DNA from: Candidatus Heimdallarchaeota archaeon
GTDB taxonomy: Archaea > Asgardarchaeota > Heimdallarchaeia > Heimdallarchaeales > Kariarchaeaceae
Direction: 5' to 3'
Length of the DNA stretch: 9,265 bases
Assembly (NCBI GenBank): GCA_027016475.1
Contig: JALUTL010000149.1
Location: forward strand, 3,226 to 12,490
A program made the translations under genes and the position numbers. The stretch's first letter is position 1, and each line of letters opens with the position of its first letter. Positions 1 to 5,800 of the stretch are shown here, piece by piece. Below the pieces are notes generated by a model that ran no database searches, had not been told where the DNA came from, and saw only the letters and a program-made list of their open reading frames with translations.

Positions 1-2
1 TA

Positions 3-149
3 AACCCTCTGGCAAAAGAAAACATTTTGGCAAACCTTCGCCCAATACTTGCTTCTTTTGACATATTTGCCATTGAGAATCATGTAGTTACAATATCGCG
101 TAAATCATTGGAATTGGAACTTGTTGCTTGGGGACTTGCGCTTCCATAA
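3..149 (+). CDS. 3' end of an unidentified gene, cut by the window edge
   Basis: Frame 3 is open from the first bases of the window to a TAA at 147-149 and reads 48 residues, starting NPLAKENILANLRPIL and ending LVAWGLALP. The two other forward frames stop early (TAA at 1-3, TGA at 59-61). The composition (helix-like start, hydrophobic end) looks like a real protein C-terminus, and the start lies outside the window. The pattern 'IS..SLELELVAWGLAL' resembles in a general way the last strand and helix of ROK-family sugar kinases, which would fit the sugar transporter next door, but 48 residues are too few to name a family. It is on the same strand as the transporter with about 95 bases between them. 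Confidence 0.5.
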   Translation, partial: NPLAKENILANLRPILASFDIFAIENHVVTISRKSLELELVAWGLALP

Positions 150-244
150 GGAAAGCCTTGCCCAAAATAACAAAATATTTCCATGTGAACTATAGATTGC
201 CTTGGCTTAGACAACTTTAACTTTTCACATAAAATGGACATCTC

Positions 245-1543
245 ATGGTTGCCAAGACAACTGTAGTTCTTTATTCATCATTAAGCTTCACAGCAGCTTT
301 GGTTCTCCAATTTTTTCAAAGCAAAGCACAGTTTTTCTACATAGTTGAACTTAAGATGGATCCATCTGTATATGCTCTGGCCATTGGAATTTGGGCTTTG
401 TACAATAGTTTCAATGACCCGGCATTTGGATGGTTGATGGATCGAAAACCTACTCGATGGGGGAGAAGAGTGCCTTGGATGGTCATGTTCTCCCCTATAT
501 TGATATTAAGCTTCATCATGATTTGGGCAGTCCCAACAACTTTGTTGACTAATGAAGGGCTTCTGTTTGTGTGGTTGTTGATCGCCTTGTTGGCATTTGA
601 TACTGGATATACTGTCATTATTCTTGCTTGGGCTGCTCTTTTTCCAGAAATGTTTCATAAATTAGAGGACAGAAGTCTTGTATCTGCTATTCGTCAGGTG
701 TTTTCGATAATTGCATTGGTTGTTGCTCTCGTAATTCCGCCATTGTTTATTGAAGATGGAAATATTCCTTCATACGGCAGGTTTGGTTTGCTGTTGGGAA
801 TATTGGCTCTGGTCAATATTGTTGCTTCCTTGACCAGTTGCAAAGAAACCCATTTCATATCTGATCAGCAGTTTGATAGCCAATACACACTTAAGGAAGC
901 ATTCAATGTTTTATTTACTAACAGGAACTATCAGGCTTTTCTATTTCTCAATATGGCAACTTTTTTTGCCTATGGGCAACTTTTATCCATGTTTCCATTC
1001 TTCCGAAAGTTTAATCTGAAGGTACAGGATGAATTTGAAACAATTGCCTATGGATTAACGCTTGGTGTAACTGTCATCGTCCTTTTTTTCTGGGTGTTTC
1101 ACTCAAATAGGCTTTCTCCTAAACTCACTTTTATTCGTGCAGCTGCACTTTTTTCCCTTGGATTGATTCCCATTTGGTTTTTGGAGATGAACCAAGCATT
1201 GGTGCTCGTATTCATGGCCTTTCTTGGAGTTGGTATTTCTGGGTTGCTAATGGTTGTTGATCTGCTTATCTCAGAGATAGTTGACAAGGATTTTGATGAG
1301 ACTGGAAAAAGGCGGGAGGGTATTTTTTTCGGCTTCAATGGATTTTTTATTCGATTGGCGATATTATTGCAGGCAGTTAGCCTTTCCGTTGTTTCTGAAT
1401 TGACAGGATTCGACCAATACAAAGAGAATCAAACATCTTTGGGGCAGTTAGGTATCAAAATCCAAATGATATTTCTCCCCTTTGTAATGATGGTACTTGC
1501 AATGCTTGTGGCTACTAAATTTTATCAACTCCCTGAAAACTGA
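245..1543 (+). CDS. MFS sugar:cation symporter, GPH (MelB-like) family
   Basis: A 432-residue integral membrane protein with about twelve hydrophobic segments, the usual number and length for major facilitator transporters. The loop after the second segment carries D58-P-A-F-G-W-L-M-D66-R-K, then R71-W-G-R-R-V-P-W78. This is the acidic/GRR-PW signature of the glycoside-pentoside-hexuronide:cation symporter group (COG2211, MelB-like). A charged cytoplasmic stretch (EIVDKDFDETGKRREG) near residues 340-357 precedes the last hydrophobic segments, also typical of GPH proteins. The expected role is uptake of a sugar or glycoside with H+ or Na+ across the cytoplasmic membrane; the substrate cannot be told. 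ATG at 245 is chosen because an upstream ATG at 234 is out of frame. A weak T/A-rich box (CTTTAACTT, about 215-223) lies roughly 26 nt before it, so a leaderless mRNA is possible. The gene stands alone or follows the truncated gene at the left edge. Confidence 0.88.
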   Translation: MVAKTTVVLYSSLSFTAALVLQFFQSKAQFFYIVELKMDPSVYALAIGIWALYNSFNDPAFGWLMDRKPTRWGRRVPWMVMFSPILILSFIMIWAVPTTLLTNEGLLFVWLLIALLAFDTGYTVIILAWAALFPEMFHKLEDRSLVSAIRQVFSIIALVVALVIPPLFIEDGNIPSYGRFGLLLGILALVNIVASLTSCKETHFISDQQFDSQYTLKEAFNVLFTNRNYQAFLFLNMATFFAYGQLLSMFPFFRKFNLKVQDEFETIAYGLTLGVTVIVLFFWVFHSNRLSPKLTFIRAAALFSLGLIPIWFLEMNQALVLVFMAFLGVGISGLLMVVDLLISEIVDKDFDETGKRREGIFFGFNGFFIRLAILLQAVSLSVVSELTGFDQYKENQTSLGQLGIKIQMIFLPFVMMVLAMLVATKFYQLPEN

Positions 1544-1576
1544 GAACTAAACTTGCCTTTGACTATTTCAACGCGA

Positions 1577-1582
1577 TTTTTT
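1577..1582 (+). terminator. T-tract terminator candidate after the transporter gene
   Basis: Six consecutive T residues (GCGATTTTTTAATT context) lie 34 bases after the transporter stop codon. Archaeal RNA polymerase terminates at T-rich stretches without needing a hairpin, and none is evident here. Transcription of the symporter would then end before the convergently transcribed RNA element that follows. Confidence 0.35.
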
Positions 1583-1613
1583 AATTGCATGATTAAACAT
1601 TGTTTATATATTC

Positions 1614-2002
1614 AAGGGTCATGGATGATACTTTTGTATCTGGCCATGCCTCCCAGTCTCCAGTACCGATTGGTACCAAAGACGACAGAGACATCCGCTG
1701 ATCCAGCTCTGGACTCGCAGGACGCCATGCCTGTCCGTCCCTCATTGGCGGGGCATAATCCCTGCCGGAGTGCAGATGGCCACCGGTGACACACCGGGCG
1801 TTTTGGCCATCCCTTGGCAGCCCATCAAGGCAGTGACCACTCGCGGAGTATGCTAGGGAGTGTTCCATTGACACTATTCTCTCCCATTCCAGACCGAAGT
1901 CCGAAACAGTTGGTTACCCTCACCCTTGCGGGATCCTGGTAGAGAGACCGTTTTCTTCATACGTCGGAAGGGCCTGACTCATGAACCATTCCGCACCCTT
2001 CC
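1614..2002 (-). ncRNA. Structured non-coding RNA of about 385 nt, family not recognised
   Basis: This stretch is clearly richer in G+C than the flanking AT-rich DNA, as stable RNAs are in AT-rich archaea, and carries no convincing protein frame. Read on the minus strand it folds into many local helices. (1) 1909-1899 pairs with 1894-1884: 11 bp with four G-U pairs and a UUCG loop closed by C-G. (2) 1683-1672 pairs with 1667-1656: 12 bp with three G-U pairs. (3) CCC-GCAA-GGG at 1932-1923 sits inside TACC/GGTA and GGT/ACC pairs. (4) GATGGCC/GGCCATC (1811-1805 with 1781-1775) encloses CCGGTG/CACCGG. (5) A 3' hairpin at 1650-1617 has an AAAA loop. (6) AAGGGT (2000-1995) can pair with ACCCTT (1619-1614), joining the two ends. 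The G-U pairs of helices 1 and 2 would be A-C mismatches on the plus strand, and the UUCG and GNRA loops exist only on the minus strand, which fixes the orientation. A few helices (e.g. 1747-1753 with 1760-1766) favour plus, so strand is likely but not certain. By eye I find no SRP GGAA-loop/AGCAG motif and no RNase P GAGGAAAGUCC or ACAGAA motif. Ends are approximate. Confidence 0.62.
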
Positions 2003-2015
2003 ATTCTAAATTGAG

Positions 2016-2023
2016 TATTTAAA
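2016..2023 (-). promoter_or_regulatory. TATA box for the minus-strand RNA
   Basis: On the minus strand this reads TTTAAATA, a good archaeal TATA box, centred about 26 nt upstream of roughly position 1993-1994. That is just inside the 5' edge of the G+C-rich structured element (2002). If the RNA starts at 1993-1994, the outermost 5' bases proposed to pair (2000-1995) would lie in the promoter-proximal DNA, so start or box may be off by several bases. The motif reads almost the same on the plus strand (TATTTAAAG) and could also serve the HD-domain gene, with a leader of about 25-40 nt. Confidence 0.45.
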
Positions 2024-2041
2024 GTTCTATAGATGAGCATC

Positions 2042-2050
2042 TTAATTAAA
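2042..2050 (+). promoter_or_regulatory. Possible TATA box of the HD-domain gene
   Basis: TTAATTAAA is centred about 24 nt before the ATG at 2070, the spacing expected for a leaderless archaeal transcript. It competes with TATTTAAAG at 2016-2024, which would give a short leader. A short T5 run (2059-2063) lies between box and start. Confidence 0.35.
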
Positions 2051-2069
2051 GCGAGCGATTTTTAGCCAC

Positions 2070-4100
2070 ATGGGATTTGTTATAATGGCTAAAGCTGGGC
2101 AAAAGAAGAAACAAATAAAGGATAAACTATACGGATATATCGAATTTGATCCACTAGAACTAAAAATAATTGACCATCCACTCTTTCAAAGACTTAAGCA
2201 CATCAGACAGCTTGGCTTTGCATACAATGCCTACCCTAGTGCCGATCACAAAAGATTCGAACATTCATTGGGTGTTGTTTATGTTGCTACAGAAATTTTC
2301 CAGAATATCCTTAACCAAAAAAATGACGACTTGAAAGCATGGTTGAAAGAAATTAAAAAAATATTGGAATTGGATTATCATATCTCCCTGACTGAACCCG
2401 TTGAAACCTTTCTGATGAAACTGGTTCGCATTTCTGCCCTTTTGCATGATGTTGGCCATCTTCCATTCAGCCACACTTTTGAAATCTCCCTTGAACCAAT
2501 CCTGTATTCTGAAGAAATGACAGCTTTGACAAAACAACTTCAAAATAAAGCCATTGATCTTTATACATTTCATAGCGCATCTGATGGAATTCAGATTCAT
2601 GAAAGAATAGGGCATCATATTATTCAGCATCATTTTGCTTCAATTCTATCAGAATTAGGTGAAAAAGTACCCCAACTGATATGTGACATTTTCGAACTAG
2701 GGAAGTGCAACAACAAAAATTGCCAAGAAGAACATTATGGCGATCGCCATCGCATTTCTTCACTTTTACTCCCCCTACAAAGAATTCTCAATGGACCGAT
2801 AGATGCTGACCGATTAGATTATGTCGCCCGCGATCATTACAGTAGCGGTATTCAAATGGGTACATTTGATAGAGAACGCCTTATCAAAAATTTTGTTGTT
2901 GTCAAAAAAGGACCACTGCAATTTGATGTGGGGCTTAAAATGAAGGCATTGAGTGCAGTAAACTCATTTATTCTTATGCGTGCAATGCTATATCGATATC
3001 TTTACCAACACCATTTGGTTTCAATGTACGACAATGTTTTTGCATTAATGGTTGAGCTAATGCTCAAAGATGCTATCAAGCAAAATACTGATGAATTGAT
3101 CGCATTTCTCCTTCGATTGAACAACGGGGAACTGATATCATATTTGGAAAAAAAACCTCAATTTTTAGAAAAGATTCTCCAGATAAACCCTGACTATATT
3201 CCGTTATGGTTAGCCAATGATCCATTGATTCCTCTTGATGACATTTCCTGGATGTCTACTCTTAGAGTATATATAGGCTCTCTTCATAAAAATTTGAATT
3301 CTTGGAAACAAAGGATGAAAATGAAGTTTGCCAATGGTGAGGTATTTGAGGGATTTAAAAATCCATATGCGTTGATTGGGAATCCAGTCTCTCTTTTTGA
3401 TGCATTCAACAACCGTGGTCAAATCCCAGTAGCTTTGTGGAACAACTATGGAGATTATCTTGACATTATTGTCAGCCCTGTTTTGGAGGCCGTTATGGAT
3501 CACCTTGGCAATTATACGTCTGATGAAATTTCCGCCCAAATGGCAAAACTGATTGCACTGCCAAAAAACGTGGGATTAATGGAAAAGCTTCGCGATTACA
3601 TTAAGGATATTCGGTTCGTAGATAAAGTGAAAAAGTATATTGCAGAAGAGGTGGTCATACACTCTGGCTTCAAGTTTGCCAAAACATCTGTTTGGCCTGA
3701 TGAAATTGCACCTCCTGGAAAATTTGACATCTTTCATGACCTTTACATGCTGATGAAGAAGGAAAAAGATGTTTCTTTACCAGAAAATCTAATTATCTCT
3801 GCAAAATTTCCAAGAACATATCGTGAATCCATTTTTTTTGTGGATATGCTGTCAAAAGTTGGAAATGATTTGCATTTGGAAGATGTGTCTCCATTTATTT
3901 CCCCTCTGAAACATACTATGCAGGATCAACCATTTTTCTATGTATATGTACATCATGGCAAGCTGGATCGGAACGAGATTAAGAAAAATTTGAAAAAATA
4001 TAGGGAAATCATGAAAAGGGCAATCCGAAATTGGTTGCTTAGAAGTACACGGCCTGGTTCAAAGATCTCAAATTTAGAATATCTTCTTAATACCAGTTAA
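2070..4100 (+). CDS. HD-domain phosphohydrolase, SAMHD1/dGTPase-like
   Basis: A 676-residue soluble protein of the COG1078 HD-phosphohydrolase family, relatives of SAMHD1 and bacterial dNTP triphosphohydrolases. The metal-site signatures are present in order: H60-K-R62-F-E-H65-S (first His motif), L-L-H126-D127-V-G-H130-L-P-F-S-H135 (the HD pair), H-E-R-I-G-H near residue 180, and G-P-I-D245-A-D247-R-L-D-Y-V-A-R-D (distal Asp). Family members hydrolyse dNTPs or related nucleotides to nucleoside plus triphosphate; the substrate here is an inference. After the catalytic domain a helical region of more than 300 residues follows, making the protein longer than most COG1078 members known to me. 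A small insertion (C-N-N-K-N-C-Q-E-E-H) near residue 213 has two Cys and a His. ATG 2070 is chosen from the TATA spacing; ATG 2085 (M6) is an alternative. The gene converges on the thiolase gene and shares stop-codon bases with it. Confidence 0.85.
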   Translation: MGFVIMAKAGQKKKQIKDKLYGYIEFDPLELKIIDHPLFQRLKHIRQLGFAYNAYPSADHKRFEHSLGVVYVATEIFQNILNQKNDDLKAWLKEIKKILELDYHISLTEPVETFLMKLVRISALLHDVGHLPFSHTFEISLEPILYSEEMTALTKQLQNKAIDLYTFHSASDGIQIHERIGHHIIQHHFASILSELGEKVPQLICDIFELGKCNNKNCQEEHYGDRHRISSLLLPLQRILNGPIDADRLDYVARDHYSSGIQMGTFDRERLIKNFVVVKKGPLQFDVGLKMKALSAVNSFILMRAMLYRYLYQHHLVSMYDNVFALMVELMLKDAIKQNTDELIAFLLRLNNGELISYLEKKPQFLEKILQINPDYIPLWLANDPLIPLDDISWMSTLRVYIGSLHKNLNSWKQRMKMKFANGEVFEGFKNPYALIGNPVSLFDAFNNRGQIPVALWNNYGDYLDIIVSPVLEAVMDHLGNYTSDEISAQMAKLIALPKNVGLMEKLRDYIKDIRFVDKVKKYIAEEVVIHSGFKFAKTSVWPDEIAPPGKFDIFHDLYMLMKKEKDVSLPENLIISAKFPRTYRESIFFVDMLSKVGNDLHLEDVSPFISPLKHTMQDQPFFYVYVHHGKLDRNEIKKNLKKYREIMKRAIRNWLLRSTRPGSKISNLEYLLNTS

Positions 4101-5062
4101 CTAATCTTCAGCCTCTTTTGCTTTGCAATTTTGGATTGTATCGCACAAGCCTTACACATCCCTGTGGCAGATGGTTCCCCACATCCTTTGCAGGGTGTCG
4201 GATTTTCTGGAACAACTAAGCCATTTTTTCCATTTTGCACCAATTCAAACAGCTTGTCTGCTGATGATAAAATGGAAAACAATGCATCAGGACTATGTTC
4301 CATATATTGTGTCATTATCTCGCGAATAATACCTCGATGAGCCTCTACAGAATTTGGACATGGCATCTCCTGATAGGGTAAATTATTGAAATGAGCATAC
4401 AGGACAATCTCTTGCTCTGTTGTCCATCGGAATGGTTTCACCCTAGGCACAAACAACGGATCTTTGAATCTAGGGACCGGATCACTTCTAAATGTCTTAA
4501 GAATATCCCCTCGTAGTAGATTCATTAGTATCGTCTGTGCTTCATCATCTGCATTGTGTCCTGTTGCTACTTTATCTGCTTCGACAATTCTGGCAGCCTC
4601 GTTGAGCAACTTTCTTCTGAACACGCCACAATATGCACATGCACCTAACCGTTGTCCATTTTGTTCCAAAATGATCAATGCATCATCTAAAGTACTTCCA
4701 AACCTGTCTTTGAATGAAAAAACCCTGTGTTCCACCCCTGCCCTTTCAGCAGCCATTTTTGCATATTTCAGTCCATCCTCTCTATATCCGCTAATTCCTT
4801 CATCAATTGTTATCGCAATAACTTCTGTATGGTGTTTTTTTTGCAACCTCACTATAGTATCCAAAAGCACTACTGAATCTTTTCCTCCAGACACTCCCAC
4901 AGCTATTCTGTCATTTCGTTCAAATAACCTGTATCTGTTGATGGTTTTTTGTACCCTTTTCAGAAATGCCTCATTGAAGTGCATTTTGCAAAGCCTGACT
5001 CTATCCCATGGGCGTAGCCATGCAGCGGGGCGATCGCATGTTGTGCAGGTTGGAAGTTTCAT
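4097..5062 (-). CDS. tRNA 2-thiouridine synthetase, TtuA/Ncs6 family
   Basis: A 321-residue PP-loop ATPase that adenylates and thiolates a uridine in tRNA. In archaea the family includes NcsA (wobble U34) and TtuA (U54); I cannot separate the two by eye. Visible parts: N-terminal zinc finger C6-x2-C9 with C25-x2-H28; PP-loop S58-G-G-K-D-S63; C142-x2-C145 and C235, the three cysteines that hold a [4Fe-4S] cluster in TtuA; the T167-G-H-N-A-D-D-E-A-Q-T177 motif; C-terminal zinc ribbon C291-x2-C294 and C303-x2-C306. The length matches the family. ATG 5062 is preferred to the TTG at 5068 because a TATA box lies exactly 26 nt upstream, implying a leaderless message. Sulfur probably comes from a ubiquitin-like thiocarboxylated carrier, which is not encoded here. 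It is divergent from the ZNRD2-like gene and overlaps the HD gene tail to tail. Confidence 0.93.
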   Translation of the reverse strand: MKLPTCTTCDRPAAWLRPWDRVRLCKMHFNEAFLKRVQKTINRYRLFERNDRIAVGVSGGKDSVVLLDTIVRLQKKHHTEVIAITIDEGISGYREDGLKYAKMAAERAGVEHRVFSFKDRFGSTLDDALIILEQNGQRLGACAYCGVFRRKLLNEAARIVEADKVATGHNADDEAQTILMNLLRGDILKTFRSDPVPRFKDPLFVPRVKPFRWTTEQEIVLYAHFNNLPYQEMPCPNSVEAHRGIIREIMTQYMEHSPDALFSILSSADKLFELVQNGKNGLVVPENPTPCKGCGEPSATGMCKACAIQSKIAKQKRLKIS

Positions 5063-5084
5063 TAACAATATCTCTGTGTTATTA

Positions 5085-5092
5085 CTTTTATA
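5085..5092 (-). promoter_or_regulatory. TATA box of the tRNA thiolase gene
   Basis: The minus strand reads TATAAAAG, a near-ideal archaeal TATA box. Its centre lies 26 nt upstream of the A of the ATG at 5062, so transcription should start at or next to the start codon and the message should be leaderless. This also argues against the upstream TTG start at 5068. Confidence 0.65.
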
Positions 5093-5129
5093 GGCAATGT
5101 TCAGTTACAATTGAACATTAACGAATCAA

Positions 5130-5137
5130 AAATATAT
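5130..5137 (+). promoter_or_regulatory. TATA box of the ZNRD2-like gene
   Basis: AAATATAT, preceded by an A-rich stretch (AATCAAAA) that could act as BRE, is centred about 26 nt before position 5160. It is too close to ATG 5151 to direct a transcript including it, so it supports the in-frame ATG at 5160 as the used start. Confidence 0.45.
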
Positions 5138-5159
5138 GGGCAAATAATAAATGGAGTCA

Positions 5160-5513
5160 ATGAAACGCGACGAGGACATTTCTTTGCAGAGAGGCGCAAA
5201 ACTTCTTCTGGAAGGGGCAACTCTTGCAATGGATCATTGTCCGCAATGCAAGATGCCCATTTACATCTTACGAGACAAGACACTATATTGTGCAACATGC
5301 GATGTCAAACTTGTCCGTGAAAAGGAACCTGAGCAAGGAAATGACCCCTCCTCTAAAGACAGCAACACTGAGAAGAAAGTAAAAGTTGCACAATCCCCCA
5401 TCCAAGAGAAAATTGATAGCTTAGCTGAACAACTAAAGCATGAAACTGATCCGGAACGAATGGTCGAGTTAGCGGAGACAATCAAACGGCTTGAAAAAAT
5501 CAGGGATTCTTAA
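5160..5513 (+). CDS. ZNRD2/SSSCA1-like zinc-ribbon protein
   Basis: A 117-residue protein (120 if the in-frame ATG at 5151 is used). Residues 10-50 match the pattern of the Sjogren's syndrome/scleroderma autoantigen 1 family (Auto_anti-p27, COG1645): a leading G-A-K-L-L-L-E-G-A-T-L helix segment followed by a four-cysteine zinc ribbon C27-P-Q-C30 and C44-A-T-C47. After a polar, charged linker (about 54-80) the C-terminus (85-115) is a Glu/Lys-rich helix that could form a coiled coil. The biochemical function of archaeal members is unknown; the ribbon suggests a protein- or nucleic acid-binding role. The gene is divergent from the tRNA thiolase across about 97 bases and lies 97 bases upstream of L37e, with a pyrimidine tract between. 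Confidence 0.82.
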   Translation: MKRDEDISLQRGAKLLLEGATLAMDHCPQCKMPIYILRDKTLYCATCDVKLVREKEPEQGNDPSSKDSNTEKKVKVAQSPIQEKIDSLAEQLKHETDPERMVELAETIKRLEKIRDS

Positions 5514-5519
5514 TCTCAA

Positions 5520-5529
5520 TTTTCTTCTC
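5520..5529 (+). terminator. Pyrimidine-rich terminator candidate
   Basis: TTTTCTTCTC starts seven bases after the stop of the zinc-ribbon gene. Archaeal termination occurs at such T-rich tracts; no supporting hairpin is seen. It would separate this gene from the L37e unit, which has its own TATA boxes. Confidence 0.3.
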
Positions 5530-5555
5530 ATTGCAAAACGAACTTAACGCGAAGA

Positions 5556-5588
5556 TAATATATCCGTACATTTGAGGGAACTTATATA
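5556..5588 (+). promoter_or_regulatory. L37e promoter region with two TATA-like boxes
   Basis: Two boxes are visible. TAATATAT at 5556-5563 would start transcription near 5586 and give a leader of about 25 nt that includes the AGGTGA ribosome-binding site. TTATATA at 5582-5588 is centred 26 nt before the ATG at 5611 and would give a leaderless transcript lacking that site. The presence of the binding site favours the first box, but both could be used. Confidence 0.5.
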
Positions 5589-5597
5589 CTCTTAATC

Positions 5598-5603
5598 AGG
5601 TGA
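5598..5603 (+). promoter_or_regulatory. Shine-Dalgarno site of L37e
   Basis: AGGTGA is complementary to the 16S rRNA 3' end and lies seven bases before the ATG at 5611, the usual spacing. Few other starts in this window have such a clear site. Confidence 0.55.
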
Positions 5604-5610
5604 ATAGCTA

Positions 5611-5793
5611 ATGACAAAAGGAACTCCTTCATTTGGTAAACACAACAAAAGGGCATCTCATATTATTTGCAGAAGATGTGGAAATCATAGCTACAACAGA
5701 ACCAAAAAGCACTGTGTAAGCTGTGGATTTGGAAAAACTGCAAAAAGACGAGTTTACAAATGGCGCAAAGTCAAAGATCCTAGAAACCGGTAA
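5611..5793 (+). CDS. rpl37e: Large ribosomal subunit protein L37e (eL37)
   Basis: A 60-residue, strongly basic protein that matches archaeal eL37 across its whole length. It starts MTKGTPSFGKHNKR, has the zinc ribbon C20-R-R-C23-G and C35-V-S-C38-G-F-G, and ends in a Lys/Arg-rich tail. Archaeal and eukaryotic eL37 binds 23S rRNA in the large subunit, with the zinc ribbon holding the fold. In many archaea the gene follows an Lsm gene; here it follows a ZNRD2-like gene instead and is the first gene of a probable two-gene unit, with only seven bases before the next ATG. Confidence 0.96.
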   Translation: MTKGTPSFGKHNKRASHIICRRCGNHSYNRTKKHCVSCGFGKTAKRRVYKWRKVKDPRNR

Positions 5794-5800
5794 GGGAAAT

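Noticed and set aside
1603..1610. TATA box (TTTATATA) driving a plus-strand RNA
   Set aside because: It would start the transcript near 1632, inside the 3' hairpin loop, and the longest helices require G-U pairs found only on the minus strand. It may be an incidental AT-rich motif.
1593..1874. Open frames on both strands within the G+C-rich island (minus 1593-1874, plus 1553-1789)
   Set aside because: They have odd composition (rich in Arg, Pro, Ser, Gly), no motif, and coincide with the strongly base-paired RNA region. Long frames are expected by chance where G+C is high and stops are rare.
1614..2002. RNase P RNA or SRP RNA
   Set aside because: Size and composition fit, but neither strand shows the conserved RNase P blocks (GAGGAAAGUCC, ACAGAA before the closing helix) or the SRP helix-8 motif. 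GUCAGGCCC at 1978-1970 on the minus strand looks SRP-like but is followed by UUCC, not by a GGAA loop and AGCAG. Not excluded without a covariance search.
4464..5093. 209-residue plus-strand frame opposite the thiolase
   Set aside because: It is antisense to a gene with every catalytic and zinc motif intact, and its low-complexity Ser/Leu composition is typical of a shadow frame.
5514..5610. A tRNA or small RNA between the zinc-ribbon gene and L37e
   Set aside because: No T-loop or acceptor pairing is visible; the gap is explained by a T-rich tract, two TATA boxes and a Shine-Dalgarno site.
5723..5800. Longer start for the unknown protein, overlapping L37e
   Set aside because: The extra 26 residues are out-of-frame L37e coding sequence; ATG 5801 lies just after the L37e stop with a GGGA upstream.
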